Shown: positions 1-12,820, counted from the stretch's first letter. The stretch is 64,000 nt of DNA from Tetrahymena thermophila SB210 (GCF_000189635.1 NW_002476437.1:70005-134004), one strand, 5' to 3'. Translations and numbers: made by a program. The notes: generated by a model from the letters alone, not told the origin.

Positions 1-217
1 TTATTTGTATTTTCAAAATATAAAACTTTATCAATTCAAAAAATCTATTTTTTTAAATTAAACTTATATTTAAATAGTTAAATTTATTCATCCATTTATA
101 TAATTTATTTGAGTATGAATAAATGAGAAATTTATTAATAAAATAAAATAAGTTGAGTTATAAATTTAATAAAGAAGACATTTTATTATAATGAAAAATT
201 AATGTGTTATTTTTTAT

Positions 218-1591
218 TCATATATACCTAAAACCACAAGGCAAAGGATTTTAAACTATTTACTCGATTTGTAATTATTACTCTATTTATTTTTAGTTAT
301 TTTCGTTAATCTTCTTGAGCTCTTTTTAATAATATTTTTCAAGAAAAATTTAACTTTAAATACTGTATTCGAAATTTTCTATTTCAATTAAATTTGAATA
401 TTTATAATTGTTAGGAAAAATCTCATTTTAGGGGGCTTTTTTAATAAATTCTTATCTAATTTTCAGCAGCTATTCAATATGCCAAGGAGTTATATCATAT
501 TCAACTAAACAAAATTATTCTATTGTATTTAATAGAGGGTACTATTCAAATTACAACTCAGGTGGATATATGATTGGGATAGTTTAAAATCTACCTTTAC
601 AAACTATTTTAATTTAATCAAACGTCAATAGCTCAAAATCTTCGATTTCTAATATTAGTCCAGATTGCTATTTCTGCTGAGCTTATATGTTACATTTCAT
701 AATTTATCTTCTTGAGTTTTGGGTTAAAACTTTTAAAAATGCTATCTTTGAAACATTACACAAGACATTATCACTTTCAAATCCGAGAAGAGCAATCATC
801 GATTAAGAAAATGAAATATTAGAAACAGTAGTTGTTTAGTTTGTTAAGGATAAACTTACAGTCGCTATTTAACAGAATCGATCTTAGTTGTAGATCTACT
901 CTAAAATCTACTTTCTTTATTAATTTTTGATATTTTACCTTTTATTTATAATTTCTTCCAATTTTTAGTCACCACACAAAAAAGAATTTTGTAGGTCTTA
1001 GATTTAAGCACTAAGCATGTAAATTAATTCTTAATGTTTTTTCAAAAACTTAGAGAATTAGTATAGCTCTTAGTCTTAAGAATTTTCCTAATAATATATC
1101 ACAGATTAGAAATTTTTAAGAGGACTAACGCTTGTGAGTTCAAATTAAGTTCCATAATTATCTCTTTCTATAAAAAGAGCATTTCTCTACTCTCTAAAGA
1201 TATCTATTCCCATATCGTTTGTCGCATCTTTCAATTCAGCTAAAATGTCTCCTGCTAAAAAAAATACTTTTTAAGAAGGGATTTATTTAATAATGCTTGT
1301 TTCGTATTGAAGTTTTGACTGTATCTAAGTTAACTCTTATAAATTTGTAGAACTGTATGTATAAGCTATTTTCTTCATTTGCAGCTTAGGTTTTCTCCCT
1401 CTTTTATATGTTTTTTTGCCATCGCTACATTTGCTAATCTTTTTTTTAAATTAAAATGACTGTAAAGACCAAGATTCATCCTTCATGCTACTTGCACTGC
1501 TCAGATTGTCTTACGACTAATCCATTACTTCCTCACTTTTCGAAAATTAATCTTTATCCTTTGGTATCTTCTCACTTTCAATTTAACTCAT
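218..1591 (-). CDS. Tandem family copy 1, PAS-like protein
   Basis: Single-exon frame of 457 residues with TGA as the only stop. I do not recognise a named family. The N-terminus (about 1-95) is charged and low-complexity and holds a basic patch with RGRKPK, which resembles an AT-hook. A conserved block follows at about 105 (FFLAGDILAELKD), then NALFIERDNYGTQFEL. Next comes a helical stretch with QDQELYQFSKFLKKH, then a PAS-like region (SMIALLGFESDN, then DFELLTFDQIKIVC, then IPIIYPPELQF). The end carries FLEKYYQKEL. All these blocks recur in the five genes downstream on the same strand, so this is one tandem family. The basic N-terminus suggests a nuclear, perhaps DNA-binding, role; that is inference. 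The start is the first ATG in a frame that stays open to the stop. Confidence 0.85.
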
Positions 1592-1699
1592 TTCTTCAAT
1601 AAATTACCTTAATTAATCTTTTAAAAAAAATTAATCTATCTATATATGTTACTTATTATGATTATTTTGTAAAGACTACTCAAACTTCAATTTGTATTC

Positions 1700-2140
1700 C
1701 TGTTTGTAAAATAATCAAAAATATTATATTAATTAAATATCAAATCTCTTAAAAAATACTCTACTTTTTAATTAATATTTGATATTTTCAAAATTAATTC
1801 CTAGGCTTGGCTTCATCAATGTAAGTGACCATAAATAATTTTTACTTTATAGTCTACTAAAAAAAATTAGTACATGAGATGTAATATCATAAATCTTTAT
1901 TTAATACTTATGATAATTGTTTTCAGCGAAGAAAAATTCAGGTCTTAACTCTAAAAGCAATACAAAATATTATAGAAATTAATTATAGATCAAATCTCTA
2001 AAAAATATAATACTCTATAAATAATATTTGATATTGTACATATTGTAAAATATTAATTCATATTTTTTAATTCATCAATGTAAGTGATCGATCATACATT
2101 ATTTTTATTTCATAGTCTATATCGAAAAATAACCAATTGA
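1700..2140. repeat. Diverged direct repeat between family copies 1 and 2
   Basis: Two related segments of about 180 bases lie roughly 250 bases apart, near 1700-1885 and 1950-2140. Both contain ATCAAATCTCT, then TTAATATTTGATATT or AATAATATTTGATATT, then TTCATCAATGTAAGTGA, then an ATAGTCTA-like end. The rest of 1592-2488 is AT-rich with no gene that I can see. The repeat may be a duplicated upstream region of copy 1, or a small non-coding unit. I cannot tell which. Confidence 0.6.
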
Positions 2141-2488
2141 GATTTAACACCCAACATAATTCTTCTATTTTAATAGAATTAAAAAAGGTAAATTTAGTGT
2201 TTTCTCTAATTTATTTAGAGTCCATAGTTTCTAAAATGTGGACCAAAATATACCATTATAGCGATTTAAATTTTTGGTTATTTGTAATAAAACTAAAAAC
2301 TATGCCAAATTAAATTTTCGTAAGAGAAATTAGATCTTAAAAATTATCAAAAATCAAATAAATTTTTAGTTTTTTTTAATTATAATAATTTAATAAAATA
2401 TACAATAGAAAGTTTATTTAATATTTGAATATAAAATATAAGTTAATAGATACAAAAAATTTAAATAATGATTAGTTGTTTTGGTACT

Positions 2489-3814
2489 TCATTAAGTATT
2501 AAGTTAAATGGTTTATTATGATGAACTACTTTGTTAGGGTTAATCTATTTATTTATTTAAATCATCCATTTCCTTCTAATAAAATTTTTCTAGAAAAATT
2601 TAACTTTGCATACTTTGCTAAAATTTATCATAATCAATAAACCCATTATAATCATAGTTATGAGGAAATGGTTGATTTTATGGAGCATTTGCAGCCATTT
2701 ACTATCTTATTTTTAGTACATCTTAAATTATTTTAAAATTAATTTCATGGTGAACAAGGATGAATTTTTCAATTTTATTTAAGTCAGGGAAATATTAAAA
2801 TTATAAATGCTTAGGATAATTAATATTAAAGCGCCTAATTCGAGTTTTGCAAGTAATTTTTATATTATCAATAGTATTAAGCTGAAAGTCATCAATTTAA
2901 AGTTCATATTGATCAAATCCTTCTTAAGTAGCTTTAATACAAAACTCATCCATTTTATTCCTTGTATTTTCATCTAAAACCTTCAAACTTCCATATTTAA
3001 GAAATTCATAACAAGTGTCATCATAATTACCTCCTACTAGTGCAATTAATGGCTTAGACATAAAGCGGTTTGAAATAGATTTTGTTTAGTTTTCAAATGA
3101 TAAGCTCTCAGTTGTAACAAGGCAAAAGTCATCATCAGAACAAAACTCTTCAATGAGCTTTCTTCTTTATTCTTTAATAAATTCAGATCTTTCTTTTATG
3201 ATATATTGCAAATCCTCTATCCCATTCAGATAAAAGTTCTAAATTTCTTAAAGTTATGAGCTAATTTTAAAAATTACTTATTAATGTTTTTTTAAGTATT
3301 AAGCAAACTCATATGAATCTTTATCTTAGAGATTTTCTAAGTAATAAATAGGTTGTGAGAAATCTTTTAAAGGGCGAAAGCTTTCAATTTCAAACGAAAC
3401 TCCTTTTTTAGTCTTTTCAATGTATATGTGGTTTCTATGATATTTATAAAGCTAAATTCTATCTTCATTTTCAACTCCTTTCATTTCAGCTATCATGTCG
3501 CCTGCTAAAAAAAACAATTTTTGAGAAGGGACCAATTTTTATATCGACAGATCAAAAAAGCTTGTATATTATTCAATGCTTAGATAGTTATTGATTGAAT
3601 TAACCCCAAAAATAACCCTTTTTATTTGGTTATTTTGTCTTTCAGATTTTTTTTGCTTCTATGAATCTGGTTTTGAAATCTTTTTTTTGATTAAAGAAAT
3701 GGGAGCAGCTGGATACATTTCGCTGTTACTATCTTCATCTTAAAGAGTTTCTTCATTGAATTATTATAAACTTTTTGGAGAAATACTTAGATTATCTTAA
3801 GCTAAAGCACTCAT
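2489..3814 (-). CDS. Tandem family copy 2, PAS-like protein
   Basis: Single exon, 441 residues. It has the same order of blocks as copy 1. The N-terminus is acidic and then basic (LIKKKISKPDSQKQKKSER). FFLAGDMIAEMKG is at about 100, followed by RNHIYIEKTKKGVSFEIESF and then QDKDSYEFAQYLKKH. The PAS-like region carries PLIALVGGNYDD, IDDFQLNTIDNIKITC and INYPKHLQF, and the end has FLEKFYQKEM followed by a Q-rich tail. It is closest to copies 1, 3 and 4. Its upstream gap of about 1.6 kb is the longest in the array. Function unknown. A PAS fold would imply sensing or dimerisation, but this rests on motif shape only. Confidence 0.85.
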
Positions 3815-5414
3815 TTTTCTGTTTTATAGCTTTTTTTTTGATTTATAATTTTTGTGTTTTTGCTAACAAACAAACAAATAAATAAACGAAAGGTACAATT
3901 TTTTACAAAAGATAAATTCTAATAATAATCAATAAATATATAAGTAAAGAAATAAGAAGTACAAACTTCTTCTCTTGTTTTTGTCTGTAATATGATCAAA
4001 ACTAACCAATGACTAGCTATTTATTTTTATGACTACAATTCAATTATCAATAATAGGATTTTTATTAAATCTAAATTAATCACAAATTTTCTGTTCTTGC
4101 TGCACTCATTGCTTCATCTTACTTAATAATTAATTAATACTAAGTGCTAAAAATATTTTACTGCAGATAAGATATTTAAACTTAATGATAAAATAAATAC
4201 TATTTTATAGAAGTAAAATTCTAATCTAATCTAAATTTAAATTTAAATTTTTGAGAAAAGAAATAGAAGCTTTCGAGATTAAATTATGTTGTTCTTTTAT
4301 TCTATAGAAATTCTTTTTTCTATGATCGTAGATAAAATTCTTTGTTAAATATAACTTTAATTTATTTGAGGTAAATCGCTGCTAAAAATTATCTTTCTAG
4401 TTCATATAATTAACAAAAATACAATAAATTAAATAACTCTTTTAGTTGTAAATTACATTTTTTTTTATTTCACTTATATAGTAATTTAATATTCATGTAC
4501 CTGAAGATAATTTTTATGCATTAACAAATTTCTGATGAATTAAAAATTATTATTTGAAATTAAATATGTTAAATGCTAATATTTACACATAATTATTACA
4601 GTATTTTTCATGTTTTATTTAAATTTATGCGCTTCTTACTAATTCGATAGCTATCACTTTTTAATTTTCAAATTAACTTTCAAGAAATTATCATAAATAA
4701 AATATTTATTGTTTGCAATAAATTTATATAAAAAATATGTATTTTCTTAACAAAACTAAATAAATAAAATAAAATGATATTTTTCAAACCTTATACTTAC
4801 TTTAGCCTTTAATCAATTAAACTTAAGCATTACAATCAAATAGTGAATTAAAATTATAAATTAAATAATTCAAATTAAGTTTGTTATTTATCATTAGTTA
4901 CAAATAAAAGAAAGTAATATATCTTTATTCTATATTGTATAATGTGAGGTAGATAAATATTTTTAAATAATTTATATTAATTTTTATAAAAATTATTTTT
5001 TTTGTTCTTGTTTTAATTAACTTTTTAAATAGCTACACTGTGAAAATCAGTAAATAGTGTCATCAACAATAGATTTTTCATACAACTCATAAAGATAAGA
5101 CTAAAAAATGAAATATAATGAGTATTAAATGAATCAAAAAGCAAAAACTGATATATGTGATGCTATTAAAAATTGACTATGTTGTTCTATTTTTAAAAAG
5201 CAATAAAAGTCAATTATATTCTTAAGATTTTTAATTTATAAATTTAGAATAAATTTTATTTTTATTTTTAAAATGAATTTTAATTTGAAAAAATCTATTT
5301 TCTATCAATTTGCATTATTTTCTTTTATATTGTTTGTTTGATTATAAAAAATAATTTTTTTAGAGCTAATAAATGACTGACTGATATTAAAAAGATTAAA
5401 TATTTAGTTATAAA
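3815..5414. other. Intergenic, no gene seen
   Basis: About 1.6 kb of very AT-rich sequence with no sustained frame on either strand under the ciliate code. It separates family copies 2 and 3. Its length would fit a lost array member, but I found none of the family motifs in it. Confidence 0.6.
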
Positions 5415-6674
5415 TCAATTTAACAAATTAAATAATTCCTATTGATAGTAAGCCTCTAAAAATTTCAAATTTTAGTTTGTATTATTAAATGATTCATAAT
5501 CTATAAAATTCTAGTACTAATAATTTTAAGGAAATATTTATTATTGAGGTGATTTAAATACTTAGCTCCTTCTGATTTGCATTACATTTTAAATATTTTA
5601 CAAATCGATATGATAATTAACTAGAAGAAACATCTCTCTATTATTTAAATGTGTAAAAATAGGAAACTATAGTTCACTAGGATAAATAAGTGGAATAGCT
5701 TCTACTGTTTTATTGCATATTATTTTAATTTCATCAAAAGATTCAATCTCAAAATTTTCTATTTTTACTACAAATGCTGCTTTATTTTATGAGTGAGCCT
5801 TTTAACTTGAAAACATAACTTGCTTTGTTGAGTTATTATTAAAAACTTTAGTTATTGCGAATTTTAAATAATTAAGAGAAGTTGAAGTCTCACTTTCTAT
5901 TCCTAAAATAGAAATGAGTGGGTGCGTCATAAAAATATTTGATGCTGTGCTTGTTGAATTTTAAAAAGAAAGACTGATAGACACAAGCATTTAGAATTAA
6001 TTATCGCTGCAACGCTAACTAATTATTTATTTTCTCTATGCATTTCTGTAAGCAGATCTTTTATTAAATAAAATTTGCATATCATCTGCTCCATTCGAGT
6101 AGAACTTCTATATTTCTAACATTTAACAGTTTATCATATGAATGATTCTTTGATGTATTTTTAAATATTCTGAGAATTCATAGCTATCTTTGTCTTACAA
6201 GCTTTCCAAGCATTATATTATATATGCTAAGTCTTTTTAAGGATAAACGCTTTCTAATTCTAATGATATTCCTTTGGAATATTTCTCCATATACACTATA
6301 TTTCTATATTATGAATATGTCCAGCATCTTTCTAGTTGATCAGCTCCTTTTAATTCAACGATAATATCTCCTGCTAAAAAAAAAATCTTCTAGTCAGGAA
6401 TTTATTTTAAAATTTAAGTATTGAAATCTAGTTATTATTTTTTTTGTTAAAAATAATTAGCTGGAACAACTCCATAAGTTGCTGATTTCATATCTTAATT
6501 TTTATTTAAAGATGTATTCTAAATTTAAGGATTTTTAATTAGAGACTTTTTCTATATTTGACTCGAACTATTTGAGCTTGAACCTTGATAAATGCTCTCT
6601 TCTTCTTCAACATTTGAGGATTTCTTTTGATTTAAAAAATTTAAATCTATAGAATTAGCTAATTTAAATTTCAT
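5415..6674 (-). CDS. Tandem family copy 3, PAS-like protein
   Basis: Single exon, 419 residues. The N-terminus is serine-rich (YQGSSSNSSSQIQKKS) and less basic than in copies 1, 2, 4 and 6. It holds the family blocks FFLAGDIIVELKG, RNIVYMEKYSKGISLELES, QDKDSYEFSEYLKIH, PLISILGIESET, ENFEIESFDEIKIIC, IPLIYPSELQF and FLEAYYQQEL. It ends shortly after the last block, without the Q-rich tail of copies 1 and 2. The start is the first ATG that keeps the whole frame. Function unknown. Confidence 0.85.
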
Positions 6675-7136
6675 GTTCTTAAAACTTAAATGAATAATAA
6701 TTTATTATTAAAAATTATAGCTTATTTTAATTACATTCTTCAAACAATTTTTCTTATAAAATGAACAATGTGTTTGCTTCTATTTCAATTATAAATATCA
6801 TTCTAATTTTGATTAGTTTTTTAAATTATTCTTGTGTTAAATATAAAAAATTTAAATGAAATCCATCCATCTAATCACTTTTCTGGTAAAAATTAATTTT
6901 TATTTTTTAAAAAAATTTGCTAAAATATAAATAAATATTCAATCAATCATATTCAATAAATTTTAACATTTAATAAATAAAATAATAAAAAAATTAATTT
7001 ATTAATTTTGTTTAAAAATTTATTTGGTATTTATATAAATTAAAAGCTTAAGTAAAACTTTAAACAAAGAACCAAACAATAGTGAAAAAATTGATAATCA
7101 CACCATTTTCGATAATTAATTAAAAAAAGTTATTTT
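6675..7136. other. Intergenic spacer in the tandem array
   Basis: AT-rich spacer of about 460 bases between family copies 3 and 4. It must hold the promoter of copy 3 and the 3' end of copy 4, but I can identify no specific site. Confidence 0.55.
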
Positions 7137-8426
7137 TCAAATTAAAATATTTTATTTTTAGATTTTGTTAAATTATTTCTCATAATATTTTTTGAGGAAT
7201 TTCTAACTTTCTGAGCTGCTTTTTTAATCCTCATCAGTACTAACTTAACTGTAATACTAATAATTTTCAGGAAATACTTTGCAGTAAGGTAAGTCTTCAA
7301 ATTAGCTCTCTCTTTTAAGCAGAATGTTTTAAATACTCTCTGAACTAAACTCATAATAAGATACAATAAATTTTTCTTTTTAATTTAGTAGAGGAAAATT
7401 TTAAAATTATAAATGAGCTGGATAATTAATTGGAATAATTGTCGCTTTTCTTTCAGAACTTATTTTAAAATTATCAAATGTCTAAAGCTCAAAATCTTCA
7501 GTGGTAATTTCTAATTCTTCTAAATTTTATTATTACACCTTCATCCCTATTTCCATTATTTTTTTCCTTGATTCACTGGTAAAAATGTTAGATATTCCTT
7601 ATTTAAAATATTCATTTGAAGTATCATTATCTCCTCCTAAAAGAGCCATTAAAGAGTTTGAAAAAAATATATTAGACATTGTAAAAGCCTATTTTTTAAA
7701 TGATAAACTTATTGTTGAAATCGATAAAAACTTATCATCGTGAGAATATTTTTCAATTAGCTTCTTTCTCATGTTTTTTAAATAAATATTTCTTTGTATT
7801 ATTATATCTTCAATGTCACTCATACCATTCAAATAATAGTTTTAAACTTCTTATATTGATTAACTTATCATGCTCAACAATTAGGATTACATCTTTAAAT
7901 ACTATGCTAGGTTATAGCTATCAAGATCTTACGAATTTTCTAAGTAGTATATGACAGGTTTAAAGTCCTTTTAAGCGTTTAAGCTATCTAATTCTTTTTA
8001 TATTCCATATTCTGTTTTTTCTACATATAATATATTCCTACTTTGGTTATAGAATTGCTTTTTGTTTTCATTTTCTCCCTTTTATAACTCTACATATACA
8101 TCTCCAGCTAAAAAAAACAATTTTTATGAACCAAGCATCTTCTAAATAGACAAATTATTACAATTCTTATAAAAATCATCTTGGCAAAACTACTAATTAA
8201 TATGATATATTCCATAAATCACTTTCTTCATATTTTTATTCTAATGTTTATATTTTTTTAAAACATTACTTTCTTCTTTTTAAATTTATTTTCTTTTTTT
8301 GCATTAATACGTCTACATACATTCATCGCTGTTGTTTTATGATGAAAAGTTGTCTTCTGCGATATTTATTGAAACTACTTAACTCTGTTTAGAAGAGCTT
8401 TCAGGTTCTTCAAAATAAAAAATCAT
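7137..8426 (-). CDS. Tandem family copy 4, PAS-like protein
   Basis: Single exon, 429 residues, intact. The N-terminus has basic runs (CKKRKQIQKEESNVLKKYK). The family blocks are LFFLAGDVYVELQKG, RNILYVEKTEYGI, QDLDSYNLAQYLKM, SLMALLGGDNDT, EDFELQTFDNFKISS, IPINYPAHLQF and FLKKYYEKQF. The block after the first is degraded compared with copies 1-3 (IQKELDSLNAQKDF). The neighbouring copies lie on the same strand with spacers of 0.5-0.7 kb, so each copy is probably transcribed on its own. Function unknown. Confidence 0.85.
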
Positions 8427-9091
8427 ATTTTTTAAACTTTAATCTTTTGTTTTATTATTAATTAATTTCTAGTTAGCCGATCGATTTTTAATTTACCACC
8501 TCAAGATCTACAGAAATAATAAAGATTTATTCAAAAAAAACAAACATAACATTCAATAATCAAAGTTAATTTTTGTTTATCAGTAAACAAACATCCATAT
8601 TAAATACGCATAAAATAATAATTAAATAAAAAGTAAATTATATTAAACAAAAACACTGATGAATGAATGAAGATAGGTATGTAACCTAATTTTTATATAA
8701 TTTAAAAGATGATAAGATAATTATTTTTTCATTTCATTTCTATATTACCAAATTTTGTTTAATATTTCCTTTAATTTTTTTCATATTTGCAAATAAATAA
8801 TATTTCATTTCCATATTTGCAAATAAATAATATTTCAGTAAATTATTTTAACTTAATCTACTAAAGTAAACTCCTAAATTATTAATTTTGAGGTGCTTAA
8901 ATGGGGAAATAATTTATATTTGTATGAGCTCTCAAAGTATTTTTTGAAATTTCTAGATTAAATTATTTTGATGAGTTTATTTATTAATTCTTTTTATACT
9001 TATCAATTTATTTAATTTTTAAATTATTATTAAAGCTTTAGAACAACTTATTTAAAAGTACACGAATTTCTTGTTTTTTCAGCTTACTTTT
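8427..9091. other. Intergenic spacer in the tandem array
   Basis: AT-rich spacer between family copies 4 and 5. Apart from a short tandem duplication at 8782-8838 I see no feature in it. Confidence 0.55.
8782..8838. repeat. 30-bp tandem duplication
   Basis: The 30-base unit beginning CATATTTGCAAATAAATAAT occurs twice head to tail with almost no change. It lies in the spacer upstream of family copy 5's stop codon and of copy 4's start. This looks like recent slippage rather than a functional element. Confidence 0.8.
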
Positions 9092-10342
9092 TCATATATA
9101 TTTGTATGAGCATGTTTAAAGTAATCTTTTCTTCTAAAATATTTATTAATTTTTTGATTTTTTTTATTAAATCTATTTTTCATAATATTTCTCAAGAAAT
9201 ACCAAGTTTTACATGTATGTTTCGAAATTCTCAGCTATGTATTGATCTAATTCACGATGCATGTAGCTTTATTTAATGTTTAAGTTTGAGATTTTAGCCT
9301 CTCTAGTTTGTATAACATATTTTATGTTTTCTATTGAAATATTATATTTAATGATAAAAAGATAGTCAAATTTATTGATCAAATCAAATTCTTCACCTTT
9401 AAATAGCAAATCGCTTGGATAATTTAAAGGAATTGCTGTTATTTAGCAAGGAGTAGTGAGTGGTATTTCATCAATTGTTAGTATATTGATATTTGGATTT
9501 AAGTAAGTGAATGTTTGATTAAGTTAAGAATTTATTATTTCTAGAGAGCTTAGTAAAAACTCTCTTCTAGAATGCTTAGAAAACATCCAAAAAAGAGTGT
9601 TTTTCATTACATAATTTATTAAATCTTCTGTTTCTACACCATTCAATGCAATCATCGGATTGGAAAATGTATAATCAGTTAAAATATTAGATTACAAACT
9701 CATATCCAAACAATAAGTAACCGTCTAATAAAAATCTTCGTCATTTACATACATTTAAAGGCTCTATTTTTTGTATATTTCTTAGTATTCCTTTCTCTTG
9801 CATATTATTTGCTCTATCTATGAGGTTTCTTACTTTAAAAATAACCTTTCAATAGTATTTTTCAAATTCATAATCATAGGCTTTACTTTCAATAATTTGT
9901 TAGCAATTGTGTAATTTTCATTATTCTAAGTAGAATAAAGTATTTCTGCTATTCTCTCATAATCAAAAGTAATTTCATTGCATCCCATTTCAAATTTCAC
10001 TGAACCATCATTATATCTTTAACTAAGCTAAACCATTTTGCAGTGATTAAACACTGAGTTTTCAATTTCTTCATCAGAACTATAAATTTCTATCAAATAT
10101 CCACCTCCTAAATGAAATAATCTTTAACTTTTTAGGCATCTTTCTATTGTCAAATTATTTATATTTTTGTAATTACACATCCCAACAAATTTATCTCTAT
10201 AATCATTTTTTTTATCAAATTTTTAATGGCGTTTACTATCTACAATAATTTCAATAAATCCTTAGAAAAATTTTGATGCACCACGATTTTCTGGCTATGA
10301 CAATATTATTTGCTAATCTCTATTAACTAATTCTATTTCCAT
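9092..10342 (-). CDS. Tandem family copy 5, diverged PAS-like protein
   Basis: Single exon, 416 residues. This copy is clearly related but diverged. The LAGD block has become LFHLGGGYLIEIYSS, and the N-terminus is shorter (DSKRHQKFDKKNDYRDKF is its basic part). The PAS-like half is kept: NPMIALNGVETED, FWMFSKHSRREFLLSS, ILTIDEIPLTTPC, IPLNYPSDLLF. The end keeps FLEKYYEKQI and then SYKYI, where copy 6 has SYKPIVV. Copies 5 and 6 form a subgroup, both with a longer helix and with 'F.MF...SRR' in the PAS-like domain. Function unknown. Confidence 0.83.
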
Positions 10343-11007
10343 ATTATTTGTAGTGATTGAAGAAAATTACCTTCTTTATGATTTATTAGTAAGAAAAAGT
10401 TTGAATTAGTTAATATCAATTATTTTAATCAATTTAGATTGCTAAATATATTAAATATTCACATATACAAAAAAGTAAATGTAATTAATCCTACATAAAT
10501 GATTTTTACATAATATTCACCAGAAATTTATTAATTGCATTAATAATTGAAATATATTAAAAAAAAGAATGTATTTTCGCAAATTGATACATAAATTATA
10601 TTCATATCAAAAATCTCATAAAAAAATATTATATTCAATTACCTACAATTATTTTCATTAGAAATCTAAAATTATGATATTCTAATTAAAAAACTAATAA
10701 TGTCTTTTAATTACTTAAATATAATAAATAACATCATCAATTCCAATTAGCTGATATTTTTTTAATAGATATTTAGTTGAAGATAGATGATGAACCAATA
10801 ATAAATATTCAAAAAACCAAAAATGAAAACTTCCTTAAAATTAAATTTTAAAACCAATTTTAGAGTAAACTTTTAATATTTTAATTAAAATTATTTGGTT
10901 TTGATAAAAAGATATTATACGAAAAATATAAATTTTTAAATTATATTGAATGCTCATTTTTGATATATGAAATATATTAACTAAAAATTGATTTTCTTAA
11001 TTAATTT
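10343..11007. other. Intergenic spacer in the tandem array
   Basis: About 660 bases of AT-rich sequence between family copies 5 and 6. No gene or recognisable site seen. Confidence 0.55.
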
Positions 11008-12369
11008 TCATACAACAATGGGTTTATATGAACACACTTATTGCTATTTTTTTTTTGTGTTAATTATGCTTTCGTATTTTTCATTATAAAATTTTTGCAA
11101 AAATAGCTCAGATTACATATAATATTCAAAGTTTTATGCAATTTATTTGCTTTCTTGATCCTCTGATTAGCCATTTTGAGAGTAAATTTCAGAGTTTTAG
11201 TCAATAATTTATTATCTTAATTTTATTATTCTTTCTAGATGCTCCTAAGTTAAAATAAATTTAAAAAGGACAACACTTTCAATTCCATTTATTTAGCTCT
11301 AATTTTCATTAAAAAACTGCAACTCTTCTGGGAATTAAACTCTAAATGTATGTAACTAAGTGCAACACTTAATTACAATATTATCCAAGGTCATCAACTC
11401 AAAATCGGGTATTTCTTCAAATACTCTATGTTGATCTATATAATATTTAATAGAGCATTCCATAATTTTTCTTCTGCTATACCCATTAAACATTTAAAAA
11501 AGTCCATTTCTCATTACATATATAATATAATCCTCATTTACTGTTCCTAGCAAAGCTAATATTGCTTTAGAAAAATAAAAGCTAGTTAATTGTGTAGTTT
11601 TCTATTCCCAATTAATTTAGAATGTAACAAGCGTGGTAAATTCATCTCCTTACAAGTAAGTTTAAGATAATTCCTAGGCTTTTTATTCAATGAACTACTT
11701 TCTTTTCTAAACAATATCAATAAGTTATTTTTCTTCATATCTATCTATAATCTATATTATCTGATGAGTTAGTAGACTAATTGGTGCCTAATATAGTCTT
11801 ATTAGCTTAGAAATATAGTATTTGTCTTAGTCTTATGATCTTTCTAGCAAACTTATTACATATTCGTAATGTGATACGATTGCTGTATTATTTACATAGA
11901 TAGAAATAACTCCATCATTAAATTTATTTACATGTTCTATAGTTTTCAGTGATCCAACTACTTAATGATCTATTTGATCCTTTTACCATTCTAATTCAAT
12001 TATAATCCCACCAGGCAGTATGTAATGTTTTTGAAATTAGAAAATCTAATTAAATAAATATGAATCAGCTACATTAATTATAGAGTAATCAACTTTTTTC
12101 ATTTTATTCACTTTTTTTCTGCTGACTTTCTTTTTTAAAAGTTATTTATATTTAGGAATTGCTAACTTATCCTCAGATAGTGTTTATTAATCCTAAAATA
12201 AAGATGAATTATATTAAACATCTTTTGATTGCTCTGCTTCTTAACCAACTACATTATTTTCATCATTTTTCTAATTCTAAGAATCATTAATATCTAGCTA
12301 ACCGAATAATGGTATCTAATTTACAATTATAGAGCTTTAACTTGATAAAGAAGAATCTAAAATACTCAT
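11008..12369 (-). CDS. Tandem family copy 6, diverged PAS-like protein
   Basis: Single exon, 453 residues. The N-terminus is acidic and Q/N-rich, then strongly basic (KYKQLLKKKVSRKKVNKMKK). The first conserved block is HYILPGGIIIELEW, where copies 1-4 have FFLAGD. The PAS-like half shows AILALLGTVNED, LFQMFNGYSRRKIMECS, DFELMTLDNIVIKC and QFPEELQF, and the end has LFLQKFYNEK. It is closest to copy 5. It is the first gene of the array in transcription order. Function unknown; a nuclear regulator would fit the basic segment plus a PAS-like fold, but this is inference. Confidence 0.83.
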
Positions 12370-12820
12370 TAACAAAATAATTTAATCAATAAATTTTTTC
12401 TATAAACTCCTAATTTATCAATTTTTGTTAAATAAATGAATAAATATTAGTAAATTATTAAGTCGATTATAGAACAAATTATGATAGAGCTAACCAAATT
12501 CTATTTTTTATATGATTTAAATCTGATTACTTTTTGATCGCATGATAATGATTAAAATCCATTAATAAATTGATGTAATTTAACAAATATGCATTAATTT
12601 GATGATTTAATAATCATCAAAAAAAATACTCTCCATCATTTATAATATAAAATCAAAATTAGTTTAAACTGAATTATGACAATATTCATATTATTTTATT
12701 TAGTGTACTAAATAGATTAAAATAGAAGAATATGACTTATATTTTAAAATATGCTAAATACATTTACGAATTAACAAGTTGGAAAGAAAAAATTATAAAA
12801 TAATAAATTATTAGGCCCCT
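12370..12820. other. Intergenic between the array and the next gene
   Basis: AT-rich, about 450 bases. It holds the upstream region of family copy 6 and the 3' end of the nine-exon gene. No specific site identified. Confidence 0.5.

Noticed and set aside
7297-7299. Suspected frameshift near the end of tandem copy 4
   Set aside because: A recount of the GAGAGAG run showed that the frame is continuous. Copy 4 is intact (430 codons including the stop).
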